This document shows positions 15,115 to 23,662 of a stretch of 64,000 bases of DNA, in pieces. The stretch's first letter is position 1. Each line of letters starts with the position of its first letter. Under the pieces are notes generated by a model. The model was given only the letters and a program-made list of their open reading frames with translations, searched no databases and had not been told where the DNA came from. The DNA lies in assembly GCF_025369935.1 (NCBI RefSeq), contig NZ_CP104467.1, positions 7,447,001 through 7,511,000 of the forward strand. The letters are read 5' to 3'. The stretch is from Paenibacillus andongensis. Its GTDB lineage: Bacteria > Bacillota > Bacilli > Paenibacillales > NBRC-103111. Position numbers and translations under genes: made by a program.

Positions 15115-16596
15115 TTAACGAAGAATGATAATTTCACCATTTTGGTAGAATACACGTTTGCTGAACAACTCAGCTACAGCACGCAATGGAATGAAGGAGC
15201 TTCCGTTTTCGATAATAACCGGTTGATCCAGTTTGACTTTCTCATTCACTTTACCATTCTCTACGACTTGATCGGATCCTAAAGTGATTTCTGTTTTCTT
15301 GCCATCTTTGGTAATAACAACTGTTTTCGTTGCATCTACCCATTCAACCCCAGCTTGAATCGCTTGTGCAATAACACGAACCGGCACCAATGTACGTCCG
15401 CTATCTGCGTTAATGAAAGGCGCATTCTCAGCTGAGAAAGCAGCTCCATCCACTTGATAATCCTTGCTGCCAATTTTCAAACTCGAACCATCTTTACCAA
15501 CTTGGAACTTAAGAACTTGGAAGCCATACTCTTGTGCAGCAGCCAGATCGGATGCGTCTACAGCGTTTGAGAATTTCGTTGCCACTTCAACAGCCGCCGC
15601 AAATTTCTCTTTACCTAAGAAAACTTCTTGGCTAGCAAGGAACATGTTGGCTTCTGCCGCATATCCACGTGCACCTTGCAGGTCACCAGCTTCAAGCTTC
15701 GTGAATGCTTGCTTCACATATTCAGATACTTTACCGATCATTGTACGGTGTAGGGCATTTTGGATTTCATCTTTTTTGATTTTGCTTACATCGCCGGATG
15801 CGAAGGCATCTCTTACGAAGTTAGCATCAGCGATACTGCCGCCTCTTAGGTACGTGTATACCGGCATGAAGAGGAAGTAACCTTCTGTAATCGCTGCAGC
15901 TTGATCAGCTTGGGCCTTAGTAGCAATGCTTTCAGCGTATGTAAAAGTTGCGAGTGTGTAGTTTTTGATCAACGTTTTGTCAAGGAATTGACGGTGAACA
16001 TTGAAGTCATTCAAGTTATTCTCTTTAATATCTTTTTGCATAAGTTCAATCGTTGTTTTCAAAAGTGCAACCATGTTCAAGCTATATTTCGTGTCGCGTT
16101 TCACAACGTTTGGTTCTAGAACAGCTTCATAAATTTGTACAACTTTATCAAAAGCCGTTTTCGCACCGGCAACATCGCCTTTGGTCAAAGCAGGACGTAC
16201 TTGGTTGTTTACCAAATCACGTACAGCCAAGAAATAGTACCACTGTAGGCCTTTATCAATCGCTTGTTTCGCTTGGTCGACTTTCAAATCGCCTTTGATA
16301 GCACTGTCCAGGACAAGTGTGATATTCGCATCAATCTTAGGATCGTCCGCTTTAATCGTTGTATCAATACGTTTTACTTCGGTTTGGAATTTATCTATGT
16401 ATAATTTCTGAACATCTGCAAGTACCGTTTTATCTGTGAAAAGAGCTTTGATATCCGTGAAAGACTTGATTGACGCAGCGATCGTTTGATCTTCCGTGAT
16501 TTGGTATTTACTTTCTGCAAAAGCAACGGATGTAACGGTAACAACACTGGATAAAGCTAGTGAAACACTTAAAGCAGCAGCTAGAAATTTACGCAT
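15115..16596 (-). CDS. Exported helical protein with C-terminal stalk (copper amine oxidase N-terminal-like) domain, iron-operon partner
   Basis: The 493-residue protein has a signal peptide (cleavage near AFA-ES, residue 27). A mostly helical region (about 30-370) contains EPNV, ALTKGDVAGAKTAFDKV and LEAGDLQGARGYAAEA repeats of TPR-like character. The last 100 residues are a stalk domain of the copper amine oxidase N-terminal type (TLVPVRVIAQAIQAGVEW; SSFIPLRAVAEL), common on Paenibacillus cell-surface proteins. It is the middle gene of the Fur-controlled FTR1 operon. A role in binding or handing over iron at the wall is inferred. No heme, cupredoxin or M75 motif was found. It may share a helical fold with the N-terminal half of the 16639 protein (both have a ...LEPYV/LEPNV helix end). 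Confidence 0.8.
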   Translation of the reverse strand: MRKFLAAALSVSLALSSVVTVTSVAFAESKYQITEDQTIAASIKSFTDIKALFTDKTVLADVQKLYIDKFQTEVKRIDTTIKADDPKIDANITLVLDSAIKGDLKVDQAKQAIDKGLQWYYFLAVRDLVNNQVRPALTKGDVAGAKTAFDKVVQIYEAVLEPNVVKRDTKYSLNMVALLKTTIELMQKDIKENNLNDFNVHRQFLDKTLIKNYTLATFTYAESIATKAQADQAAAITEGYFLFMPVYTYLRGGSIADANFVRDAFASGDVSKIKKDEIQNALHRTMIGKVSEYVKQAFTKLEAGDLQGARGYAAEANMFLASQEVFLGKEKFAAAVEVATKFSNAVDASDLAAAQEYGFQVLKFQVGKDGSSLKIGSKDYQVDGAAFSAENAPFINADSGRTLVPVRVIAQAIQAGVEWVDATKTVVITKDGKKTEITLGSDQVVENGKVNEKVKLDQPVIIENGSSFIPLRAVAELFSKRVFYQNGEIIILR

Positions 16597-16638
16597 AATA
16601 AGTTTCTCCTCTATTCATCTCATATTTTAATAATAACT

Positions 16639-17652
16639 TTAAATCCACTTTCTTTTACGAGCGAACCATACGCCTCCACCTAGTAGAACGATGACTCCTC
16701 CGATAACAGCTACGCTTACTAGCGGATTCGTTTTATCTGTTCGCTCCATAGGTGCATGTGCAGATGCTTCCTTAGCAGGCTCAACTTGTTTGGCATCCGA
16801 ACCCGTTGCTTTAGCCGGCGCTTCTACAGCCGTTGTGGGCTGAGCCGCTTCCGTGGTTGGCGTTGGACTAGCACTAGCCGTTGCAGAAGGCTCAGGCGAC
16901 TTCGTCTCCACCGCAGCAGCGGCATCGGGTGACTTCGTCTCTGTCGGTTTAGCTTCTTTACCCGCCGCAGCTGGTTGGTCTGGCTTAGCACTTGCAGCAG
17001 GCGCCGGTTTCGCCGTTTCCTGCGGCTTAGGAACAGGAGTCACCTCACTTGGTGCAGCTGGCTTGACGTAAGCCGTATAAGGGAACAGAGGCTTCACCTT
17101 ACCATAGATATAATTGACCTTTTCTTTGAAAACATCTGGCTGTACATCCTTCTTCCCTACACCGAACAATCCAGGATTCCCTAGCGCTTCAAGCGCAGCT
17201 TCGAAAGCTTTATTAATATCACTCGAGCCCGCTCCCACATAAGGCTCCAGCGTGTCAAAGGTCGCCTTAGCTTTGGCTAGCAAGAGTTTAGACTCTGCAT
17301 AATCATCAATACCTTTAATCGCATAGGTGAACCGTCGATCCAAGTTCATCACAAGGACATATTTGAAATTCGCAATGACTGCTTTACTATCTTTGGCCTG
17401 GAAATTAGCATCCAGAGTGGTAGCTATTCCATCGCCGAAGTGCGATACGAGTTCTGCTCTTATCTCCTTGTAAGCACCTTCCGCTGCGCCCCAATTGTTC
17501 GCTCCATCGCCTACACTGGTTTGAACCAGCTTAAAGGTTTCAGCGACTGCTTCTGTATTGGCGTCACCATACGAATAGGCCAGCGCGGAGGACGGCAGGA
17601 TGATCAATGCCGCTAGAACAAAAGTCAAACCGGCTAGTAGCCATCGTTTCAT
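16639..17652 (-). CDS. Membrane-anchored exported protein of the FTR1 iron operon (function unknown)
   Basis: The 337-residue protein has a signal peptide (cut near ALA-YS), a helical globular part (about 30-180), a long Pro/Ala/Thr/Lys-rich wall-spanning linker (about 185-295) and one C-terminal membrane helix followed by ARKRKWI. It is thus tethered with its head outside. There is no LPXTG signal. ATG 17652 has AGGGGTG 4 bases upstream; the longer reading begins in the promoter. It is the first gene behind the Fur box and precedes the stalk-domain protein and FTR1 permease, so it is probably an iron-acquisition component. The family was not recognised. Confidence 0.78.
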   Translation of the reverse strand: MKRWLLAGLTFVLAALIILPSSALAYSYGDANTEAVAETFKLVQTSVGDGANNWGAAEGAYKEIRAELVSHFGDGIATTLDANFQAKDSKAVIANFKYVLVMNLDRRFTYAIKGIDDYAESKLLLAKAKATFDTLEPYVGAGSSDINKAFEAALEALGNPGLFGVGKKDVQPDVFKEKVNYIYGKVKPLFPYTAYVKPAAPSEVTPVPKPQETAKPAPAASAKPDQPAAAGKEAKPTETKSPDAAAAVETKSPEPSATASASPTPTTEAAQPTTAVEAPAKATGSDAKQVEPAKEASAHAPMERTDKTNPLVSVAVIGGVIVLLGGGVWFARKRKWI

Positions 17653-17694
17653 GTCTTCACCCCTGATATGATTGTTTGGAACCCTGTTGTCATT

Positions 17695-17727
17695 GATAAT
17701 GATAATCATTGTCCATATTTGTGTCAA
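17695..17727 (-). promoter_or_regulatory. Promoter with near-perfect Fur box for the FTR1 operon
   Basis: GATAATGATAATCATTGTC (17695-17713) matches the 19-bp Fur consensus at 18 positions. On the minus strand TTGACA (17727-17722), a 17-base spacer and TATCAT (17704-17699) form the promoter, so the Fur box covers the -10 element. Iron-replete repression is the expected behaviour. Confidence 0.9.
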
Positions 17728-17763
17728 CCATTTTTTTACTTTGCCGAAAAGATAAATACAGTC

Positions 17764-19290
17764 TTAACGCACCCACTCATATAAAATAACGTGGCCATAC
17801 GCCGGGTCAAATAGAGCGTCCGACTTAAACTCAGCAAGCAGCTTCAAATGCTCCTTCACCGATTTGCCTTGCTGCTCAAAGCCTTGAACGACATGATCGG
17901 TGAGCAGCACACGCCGCTCGGGATTCGCCCCAGCCAACGTTTGAAAGTACCCGTACGTGTAGATACGCTGATGATCGTAGTCAGCCTGCAAGTACTGCAG
18001 GACTCTCGTTTCTTCCCATGTAAAGAGCAGGAGAGGCCCTTGCAAACGGCTTACATAGTCATGAAGCTGATAAACCGCTGGCTCTTCCACAGCCTGCCGT
18101 TTCTGAAGCTGAGCCCCGTATACGACTTGAATGGATATGAGGCTAATGAGGAGGGCGTACAAGATCGTTGGCGCTATTCTCAATAGACGCGTACCATGCG
18201 CGGATGTCCTGAGTCCTTCTGCAGTTCGAATGATAAAAGTAAACATAAGAAGCAAAATGGGGACTACTACAGGAACGATATGACGCGGTTTCTCAATATT
18301 TTGACCAAAAAGAGCCCATAGCGTGTACAAAACGGCGCAGCCAATCAGCCAAAAGATATATCGTCGATTCTCATTGCCTTGCACACTAGCAGGCGCAAAT
18401 CTCCGACCTATAAACGCTGCAGCGACAATAATGACGAGCCATATGCCAATGAGAATGGAACCGCCCAGCAGGGCTGATCCCAGTAAATTGTGTGCAATAA
18501 GTTGGTAGATTCGTTCTCCAAGCGGCATCGGGGTAGAGATGACACCGCCGCCCCATTCGGAGAAGTGTCCTTCTACGAATGCCAGAGAGAGCTTCCAGAA
18601 ACCAGCGAGGGTTCCTTCGGAAAGCACCAAACCAGCCACCCAAAGCAGTTGAAACAGCAGTGCTGCCAAGGCCGAGCACCCCAGCCTCAACCATTTCCGC
18701 CAACCGCTCGCACCGTACTGCCAAATTCCGTACCAGAGCGGCAGTAGCGCCAAACCGAATGGAAAGAAGGATAAGCGTGTACCCATTAGGAAGCCGAACA
18801 TCAGCAGCGCCAGACCATGACGAAGCAGCGAACCTGGGTGATCCATAGCAAATCGGATACTCCAAAGAAACCACCACAATAAGGCCATACCCGCACACTC
18901 CGACATGGGACGTGAGGACATGAGCCATATGTAGGGGCTGCTTAATACGAGCGCAGGCAGTAAAAGGCTCTTCATCCCGCTGCCGGTTAGACGGTTTGCC
19001 AGTAAAAACACCGGTAGCGCGGAGCTTAAGGCAGCTAGAGTATTGAAGACAGATAAAGCCTTAACGGGATTATTTATCCACTGGTTAATAAGCCAACCGC
19101 CTAGAATAAAATACGGATAACCCGGAAAATGAGGCTGCATGGCGAGTAGATCATACCGATGCAGAGCCAACGTGAAATCGACCTCGTCCCATGTTAGAGC
19201 AAAGGTGCTGGCGTAGACAATACTCAGGCATGTCACTCCAGCAATAACCACAGATGCGAACAGCGCCAACCATATGGCATTAAGTCTCAT
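17764..19290 (-). CDS. GT-C type membrane glycosyltransferase (GT39/PMT-like)
   Basis: The 508-residue protein has about 11 to 12 hydrophobic helices. Its first external loop carries TWDEVDF (Asp35-Glu36) and HFPGYPYF, the acidic pair and following motif of lipid-phosphate-sugar dependent GT-C enzymes. A soluble tail of about 80 residues ends the protein. It should transfer a sugar from a polyprenyl-phosphate donor on the outer face of the membrane. Its start overlaps the stop of the GT2 gene by 4 bases, so the two are translationally coupled: the GT2 enzyme would make the donor, this one would use it. It is the last gene of the four-gene operon and has no clear terminator before the Fur-controlled FTR1 promoter. 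Confidence 0.82.
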   Translation of the reverse strand: MRLNAIWLALFASVVIAGVTCLSIVYASTFALTWDEVDFTLALHRYDLLAMQPHFPGYPYFILGGWLINQWINNPVKALSVFNTLAALSSALPVFLLANRLTGSGMKSLLLPALVLSSPYIWLMSSRPMSECAGMALLWWFLWSIRFAMDHPGSLLRHGLALLMFGFLMGTRLSFFPFGLALLPLWYGIWQYGASGWRKWLRLGCSALAALLFQLLWVAGLVLSEGTLAGFWKLSLAFVEGHFSEWGGGVISTPMPLGERIYQLIAHNLLGSALLGGSILIGIWLVIIVAAAFIGRRFAPASVQGNENRRYIFWLIGCAVLYTLWALFGQNIEKPRHIVPVVVPILLLMFTFIIRTAEGLRTSAHGTRLLRIAPTILYALLISLISIQVVYGAQLQKRQAVEEPAVYQLHDYVSRLQGPLLLFTWEETRVLQYLQADYDHQRIYTYGYFQTLAGANPERRVLLTDHVVQGFEQQGKSVKEHLKLLAEFKSDALFDPAYGHVILYEWVR

Positions 19291-20033
19291 ACGCCCGCAT
19301 CATCTCGATTCGTCTGTGGATTCACATTGCGTTTGGAGACTGGGCGTCTCATTTCTTTATAGATTGCTGGAAGTACGGAGGTTACATACTGTCTAAATTT
19401 GATGAAGGATTGCCCTTTGGTCCGAACTTGGTACGAGATCGGAATCTCCTCCAAGCGGTAGCCTTGACGAACCAAGTTTAACGTGAGCACCTGGGCGTAG
19501 TTATAGTCGTGGACAATCACGGCATTCTCCATCGCATCGCGAGAAAATCCGCGCATCCCGGATTGCCCGTCATAAATCCATCTGCGCAGCAGAACCGCCT
19601 GCAGCAGTGTGAACGTATAGTTGCCTAAGCGGCGATGTAGCTTCATGCCTTGAATTTGCCCTTTGAAGCGTGAGCCGAAGGTGTAGTCCGCGCGCCCGGC
19701 GATAATGGGCGCAAGGACATCGGGAATTTGCTCCGGCGGATACTCATTATCCGCATCAATCATGATGCCTATGTCTGCGCCTAGCAGGCAGCATTGCTTC
19801 AGCCCTTCACGAACGGCAGCGCCGAGCCCTTTATTGTGCGGGAACGACACAATGTGGTCGGCTCCCGCTGCCTCGCTGGCGGCGACCGTGCGGTCCTTGG
19901 ACCCGTCGTCGATCACCAGCACCTCCACCTCATAATGAGGGTGGAAATCTCTCGGCACGCGGGCAATAACCCCGCTAATATTCTCTTCTTCGTTATGCGC
20001 AGGCATAAAAACGATGATTTTCTTCTTAGTCAT
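19287..20033 (-). CDS. GT2 family glycosyltransferase (polyprenyl-phosphate sugar synthase type)
   Basis: The 248-residue cytosolic GT-A protein starts IIVFMPAHNEEENI and has IDDGSKD (Asp42-Asp43) and the metal-binding IDADNEYPPE (Asp93-x-Asp95), as in dolichol/undecaprenyl-phosphate mannose or glucose synthases. It would build a lipid-linked sugar for the GT-C enzyme encoded next. It overlaps the upstream phosphatase-like gene by 8 bases and the GT-C gene by 4, so all are in one operon. The sugar is not predictable. Confidence 0.88.
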   Translation of the reverse strand: MTKKKIIVFMPAHNEEENISGVIARVPRDFHPHYEVEVLVIDDGSKDRTVAASEAAGADHIVSFPHNKGLGAAVREGLKQCCLLGADIGIMIDADNEYPPEQIPDVLAPIIAGRADYTFGSRFKGQIQGMKLHRRLGNYTFTLLQAVLLRRWIYDGQSGMRGFSRDAMENAVIVHDYNYAQVLTLNLVRQGYRLEEIPISYQVRTKGQSFIKFRQYVTSVLPAIYKEMRRPVSKRNVNPQTNRDDAGV

Positions 20034-21486
20034 GATGCTTGATTGCCTCCGTCAAGACAGGTCCGCGACTATGGCTAGGGAATGGCGCTCCCAGCAGATA
20101 AGCCAAAGTTGGAGCCATCGATACAAGGGAATGCTTTTCATCAATGCGATGGCCGGCCTCAATGGTCTTACCATGCAGGAAGAAAGGCACATAGCGCTCA
20201 CCCTCATCCAAATGGCCATGTCCGCCAATCCCATCAGCCTGTCCGTGATCGGCACAAATGATGAGTGTCGTATTCTCCATCATGCCGCGCTCTTCAAGCC
20301 AGCCGACGAATTCTTCTATTAATTTATCGGCTTCTGCGATTTTTTGCGTGTAATCGTCATATAAAACACCTCGGCTGTGACCGGTTTGGTCAACACCAAT
20401 CAATTGAGCAACGAGTAAATCCGGGTTTTGTTCGGCCATGATCTTCTTCGCCCGTTCGATAATATTACGATCCGCGACATCGTTATGCATCACAGCGGTC
20501 ACACTTTCAACATCATCTCCCATGGAGTCGATTAAATGCGCTATTCCGAGCAGACGTCCTTTTTTACCAACCTTACGCAGCGAGTCAAAAATACTTTCAA
20601 CCCGAATACCCAGCCTCCAAACCATATTGGAGCGAATACCGTGCTCGCGCGGGTAAGTACCCGTGAACATCGAAGAGAAACAGACCACGGTACGCGCAGG
20701 ATACACAGTTTCCATTTGAGCATACTCCGTGCCTTCTGCTCGCAGTTTCTTCATAAATGGTGCATCGGCTTCTTCAAAGCGCTCTTTGCGCATTCCGTCC
20801 ACGACAATCACAATAACCTTCTTGTTCAGCGCTTGCCCACCCGCTTGTACATCGCTTGAATCGCGTGTGTATGTAGGGATTTCGGCTGGTTTCCAGTCAA
20901 ATATATACCAGTGGAGAATGAAGCTGTATATGAGCAAGCCGCCCACAAATAGAAGCCCCGTACCCACATCAGCGGAAACGCCTGCCTCAAACTGACGGTA
21001 ATAATGATTCCATACGAAAAGCAGCAGCAAAAACTTTGGCATCTGCTCCTGCGCATTGCCGCTAGTTGAGTCACTATTTTTCAACACTAATTTCCAGAAT
21101 CGTGTAAAATTCCACCAAGTCGTCCCAATTCGCAGATGATAGTAAAAAGTGCCCCAGAAATACACCGTAAAGAAGTAAAACAACCCTAGTGCTAGCAAAT
21201 AAAGCGAGAAATCAGACCGATCCCAAATCAGAAGCGCAGCAATTAGCGGCATCCATAAATAATTTCGCAAAAATAGCGGAAAATCAAAGCAATAATACAG
21301 CACAAAAAGAGGGAGGGTCACCAGCAGCCCCAAACCAGTGGCACTCCAAAAGCTAGGATCAGACCAAATGCCAATATGGTAGAGCAGAAAGACGCCTACA
21401 ACAAAAATCGGGGTAAACGGTTTTCCTTCATTAAATAAGTTCCAGCAGCGAGCTGCGACTATTTCAAACGATGAAGCTTTTTTCAT
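20026..21486 (-). CDS. Membrane-anchored alkaline-phosphatase-superfamily protein (phosphodiesterase/NPP type)
   Basis: The 486-residue protein has about five N-terminal membrane helices (to about residue 220). An alkaline-phosphatase-fold domain follows, with VIVVDGMRKERF (metal Asp), YPARTVVCFSSMFTGTYPREHG (Thr as likely nucleophile), GVDQTGHSRG and ADHGQADGIGGHGHLDEGE (metal Asp/His). This is the layout of nucleotide pyrophosphatase/phosphodiesterase-type enzymes and may hydrolyse or transfer a phosphodiester in a surface glycolipid. ATG 21486 is chosen because GGAAGG is 9 bases upstream; ATG 21495 directly abuts it. The gene starts 1 base after the preceding stop. Confidence 0.85.
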   Translation of the reverse strand: MKKASSFEIVAARCWNLFNEGKPFTPIFVVGVFLLYHIGIWSDPSFWSATGLGLLVTLPLFVLYYCFDFPLFLRNYLWMPLIAALLIWDRSDFSLYLLALGLFYFFTVYFWGTFYYHLRIGTTWWNFTRFWKLVLKNSDSTSGNAQEQMPKFLLLLFVWNHYYRQFEAGVSADVGTGLLFVGGLLIYSFILHWYIFDWKPAEIPTYTRDSSDVQAGGQALNKKVIVIVVDGMRKERFEEADAPFMKKLRAEGTEYAQMETVYPARTVVCFSSMFTGTYPREHGIRSNMVWRLGIRVESIFDSLRKVGKKGRLLGIAHLIDSMGDDVESVTAVMHNDVADRNIIERAKKIMAEQNPDLLVAQLIGVDQTGHSRGVLYDDYTQKIAEADKLIEEFVGWLEERGMMENTTLIICADHGQADGIGGHGHLDEGERYVPFFLHGKTIEAGHRIDEKHSLVSMAPTLAYLLGAPFPSHSRGPVLTEAIKHHD

Positions 21487-21487
21487 A

Positions 21488-22456
21488 TTAATCATCCTTC
21501 CGTGCGTTGCCATTCCATGATGGTTTTTTGTGACTCGTAAGCCGTCCAATCCAGGTTTTCATCTCGCGCCAATGTAAAGGCATTCGCACAAGTGAATACG
21601 CCCCTAACGTATAAGCAAATAGAAATTTAAATGTATGCGACACAAGCGCCGCTCTATAAGCATCCTTGCCATCCACGGCCAGCAAGACAAGTGACCCGCT
21701 CATCGTACTCTCATAAGTGCCTATCCCACCTGGGGTAATATGAAAAATTTGTCCGGCAATCGTCATACTATTCGCCCAAACGAGCGAGATTGTCCCAAGC
21801 TGCAAGCCGATCATGCGAGCAACAGCAAAGATAACACCTGCTTCTAGGATCCAGCTTAAAGCAATCAAGCCTACAATAACGAACCCTTTGCCAGAAAGCA
21901 TTTTAAGATGAAAATAAGCCGAATGCTTGGCTATGAACGGGATTTTGCGAATCACAGGCAGGTAATGCGCTGTTGCGAAAATCACGGTTCCCCCAGCCAA
22001 CACCGTCACCCAGATCCAAGATGAGGGAAGACCTAACCGAATAATACCGATTCCCCCAATTCCAGCAAGCACGAGCATATCAAGCAATCGCATGACCGCA
22101 ACGGAATGGAACGCTTCCTCCCACGATTTCTCCCCATGCTTCATATATAAGCCAACACGAACGCCATCTCCCGCTTTCACAGGAAGTAGATGATTGACGA
22201 GCAAGCTATAGCTAATGGCATGAAAATAAATGCTGAATCGAACCTCAGATCCTGTGTAAATTCGCCAAGCCGCGGCCTTTAGAAGGAAGGAGAGCAGGTA
22301 CACGACGAACATGAAGATCAACCACTCAGGTTGATGGAAAAGGAGCTCAATGTCGCGGAGCCATTCCTTCGAATCGAACCATTGCCATGTTAAAAAAATA
22401 GAACAAACGATCAAAAGGAGCGCCATATAACGAACAAATTGTTTCTTTGTTGGCAT
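21488..22456 (-). CDS. Lysylphosphatidylglycerol-synthase-type membrane protein (LPG_synthase_TM / UPF0104)
   Basis: The 322-residue integral membrane protein has about eight helices and the family pattern HAISYSLLVNHLLPVKAGDGVRVGLY with later ITPGGIGTYESTM, as in the flippase part of MprF and in AglD2-like proteins. It lacks the MprF catalytic domain, so it more likely moves or organises a lipid or glycolipid. It is the first gene of the operon with the phosphatase-fold protein, GT2 and GT-C enzymes, and it follows a strong promoter with a Fur-like box. The ribosome site (GAAGG) is 11 bases from the ATG, rather far. Confidence 0.85.
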   Translation of the reverse strand: MPTKKQFVRYMALLLIVCSIFLTWQWFDSKEWLRDIELLFHQPEWLIFMFVVYLLSFLLKAAAWRIYTGSEVRFSIYFHAISYSLLVNHLLPVKAGDGVRVGLYMKHGEKSWEEAFHSVAVMRLLDMLVLAGIGGIGIIRLGLPSSWIWVTVLAGGTVIFATAHYLPVIRKIPFIAKHSAYFHLKMLSGKGFVIVGLIALSWILEAGVIFAVARMIGLQLGTISLVWANSMTIAGQIFHITPGGIGTYESTMSGSLVLLAVDGKDAYRAALVSHTFKFLFAYTLGAYSLVRMPLHWREMKTWIGRLTSHKKPSWNGNARKDD

Positions 22457-22506
22457 ATTTGTTGTGACCTTCTTTTAGGTAAGGGTACCTCAAACTAGTT
22501 GTATGT

Positions 22507-22554
22507 GAGAATGAGAATCATGGTCAGTATAGGCGGTTTAGGGGGCTACGTCAA
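22507..22554 (-). promoter_or_regulatory. Promoter with Fur-like box for the envelope glycolipid operon
   Basis: On the minus strand TTGACG (22554-22549), a 17-base spacer and TATACT (22531-22526). Immediately downstream, covering the likely start site, GAGAATGAGAATCATGGTC (22507-22525) matches 15 of 19 Fur consensus positions. This box is weaker than the one of the FTR1 operon, so control by iron is likely but not certain. Confidence 0.65.
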
Positions 22555-22796
22555 CCTAATCTTACTCTTTTGGATAACGGATAGAATGACTATAGCGATT
22601 CTTTATCCGCATTCTCCTTATATGTTTGTTATCATGTTCTATAGGAGATCTGATGGATTTATTCGAAAGAGAGTGAAGCTAAATTATTAATGAAACAATC
22701 TATGTCAGCAGGCTTCGAGCAGCTGGTTGTGTTTTCGCCGAAGAGGAGGCCCGGTTACTTATCTCAGCAGCTCGGACGCCGGACGATCTCGTCACC

Positions 22797-23474
22797 ATGG
22801 TGGATCGCCGAGTCGCCGGTTTGCCTCTCGAACACGTCATCGGATGGGCGGAGTTTTGCGGTCTAAAGATAGCCGTGGATCCAGGAGTCTTCGTACCTCG
22901 CCACCGTACAGAATTTCTCGTTCGCCAAGCCGCAGTCCTCGCACAGTCAGGAGCCGTAGTGGTCGACCTATGCTGCGGCTCAGGTGCTGTGGGCACAGCA
23001 CTGGCTGCCGCCTTAGAACGGATCGAGCTGCACGCCACCGACATCGACCCAGCCGCAGTACGGTGTGCCCGCCGCAACGTCACTTCCGCCAGTGGTCACG
23101 TATATGAAGGCGACCTCTACGAGCCGCTGCCCGCCATTCTGCGAGGCCGCGTCGACATCTTGGTCGCCAACGCACCTTACGTCCCCACCGAGGCGATCAG
23201 GCTGCTGCCTCCCGAGGCTCGGATTCATGAGTCGCTAGTGGCGCTTGACGGGGGAGCGGATGGGCTTAACGTCCAGCGCCGGGTGGTGGCTGCTGCGCCA
23301 ATCTGGCTGGCACCGGGTGGTCATCTTCTGGTCGAGACTAGTCAGCGACAGGCGCCGCAGACAGCCAAACTTTTCGCTAGCAATGGGCTGATCCCGCAGG
23401 TGGCCAGATTAGACGAACTGGACGCCACCGTCGTAATAGGAACCATGCCCGGCCTTTCCGCAAACGAGAGATGA
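22797..23474 (+). CDS. HemK/PrmC-related N5-glutamine methyltransferase-like protein, 5' end damaged
   Basis: From ATG 22797 the product has 225 residues: EHVIGWAEFCGLKI, VFVPRHRTEFLV, the SAM-binding VVDLCCGSGAVG and NAPYVPTEAI (in place of NPPY). This matches the PrmC-related methyltransferases common in actinobacteria. Homology plainly continues upstream in the same frame: codons 22704-22796 read VSRLRAAGCVFAEEEAR and LLISAARTPDDLV. Yet there is no ATG, GTG or TTG in that frame after the preceding stop, and the nearby ATG at 22690 and 22702 are in another frame. So either ATT/ATC is used, or a one-base shift broke the start. Base composition is much more GC-rich than the neighbours, and the gene stands alone with a terminator. 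Lateral acquisition is likely. Confidence 0.78.
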   Translation: MVDRRVAGLPLEHVIGWAEFCGLKIAVDPGVFVPRHRTEFLVRQAAVLAQSGAVVVDLCCGSGAVGTALAAALERIELHATDIDPAAVRCARRNVTSASGHVYEGDLYEPLPAILRGRVDILVANAPYVPTEAIRLLPPEARIHESLVALDGGADGLNVQRRVVAAAPIWLAPGGHLLVETSQRQAPQTAKLFASNGLIPQVARLDELDATVVIGTMPGLSANER

Positions 23475-23498
23475 ACCCTGCTTAGCAGAGCAGCTTAA

Positions 23499-23547
23499 TA
23501 AAACCCAGTCTAACACTTCATTTTGGTGTTTTGACTGGGTTTTTGTT
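23499..23547 (+). terminator. Intrinsic terminator after the methyltransferase gene
   Basis: AAACCCAGTC and GACTGGGTTT arms with an inner AACAC/GTGTT pairing, followed by TTTTTG. Confidence 0.88.
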
Positions 23548-23565
23548 TATTGAATTTGTTCGATT

Positions 23566-23621
23566 GTGAATGAATTGTGTTCATTACCCTCATTTTTCAG
23601 GTGGGCAATACCTTTTATACT
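23566..23621 (+). promoter_or_regulatory. Promoter with shared 33-base regulator box upstream of the permease genes
   Basis: The box at 23566-23598 is identical at 29 of 33 positions to 28948-28980 before the binding-protein gene of the same cluster. It contains AATGAA/TTCATT inverted arms and ends in the poor -35 TTTTTC, 17 bases from TATACT (23616-23621). It is probably the binding site of the AraC-type response regulator at 27280. Confidence 0.65.
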
Positions 23622-23662
23622 AAATGTAAAGGTGTTATTGAAATGAAAGGCGGTTTACCCGG

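Noticed and set aside
16639..16740. Possible sortase-anchoring signal at the C-terminus of the first iron-operon protein
   Set aside because: The C-terminal helix and basic tail look similar, but there is no LPXTG or NPQTN motif before them; a simple membrane anchor fits better.
22499..22690. 63-codon plus-strand frame before the methyltransferase
   Set aside because: It overlaps the Fur-like promoter region, lacks a domain and has poor start context.
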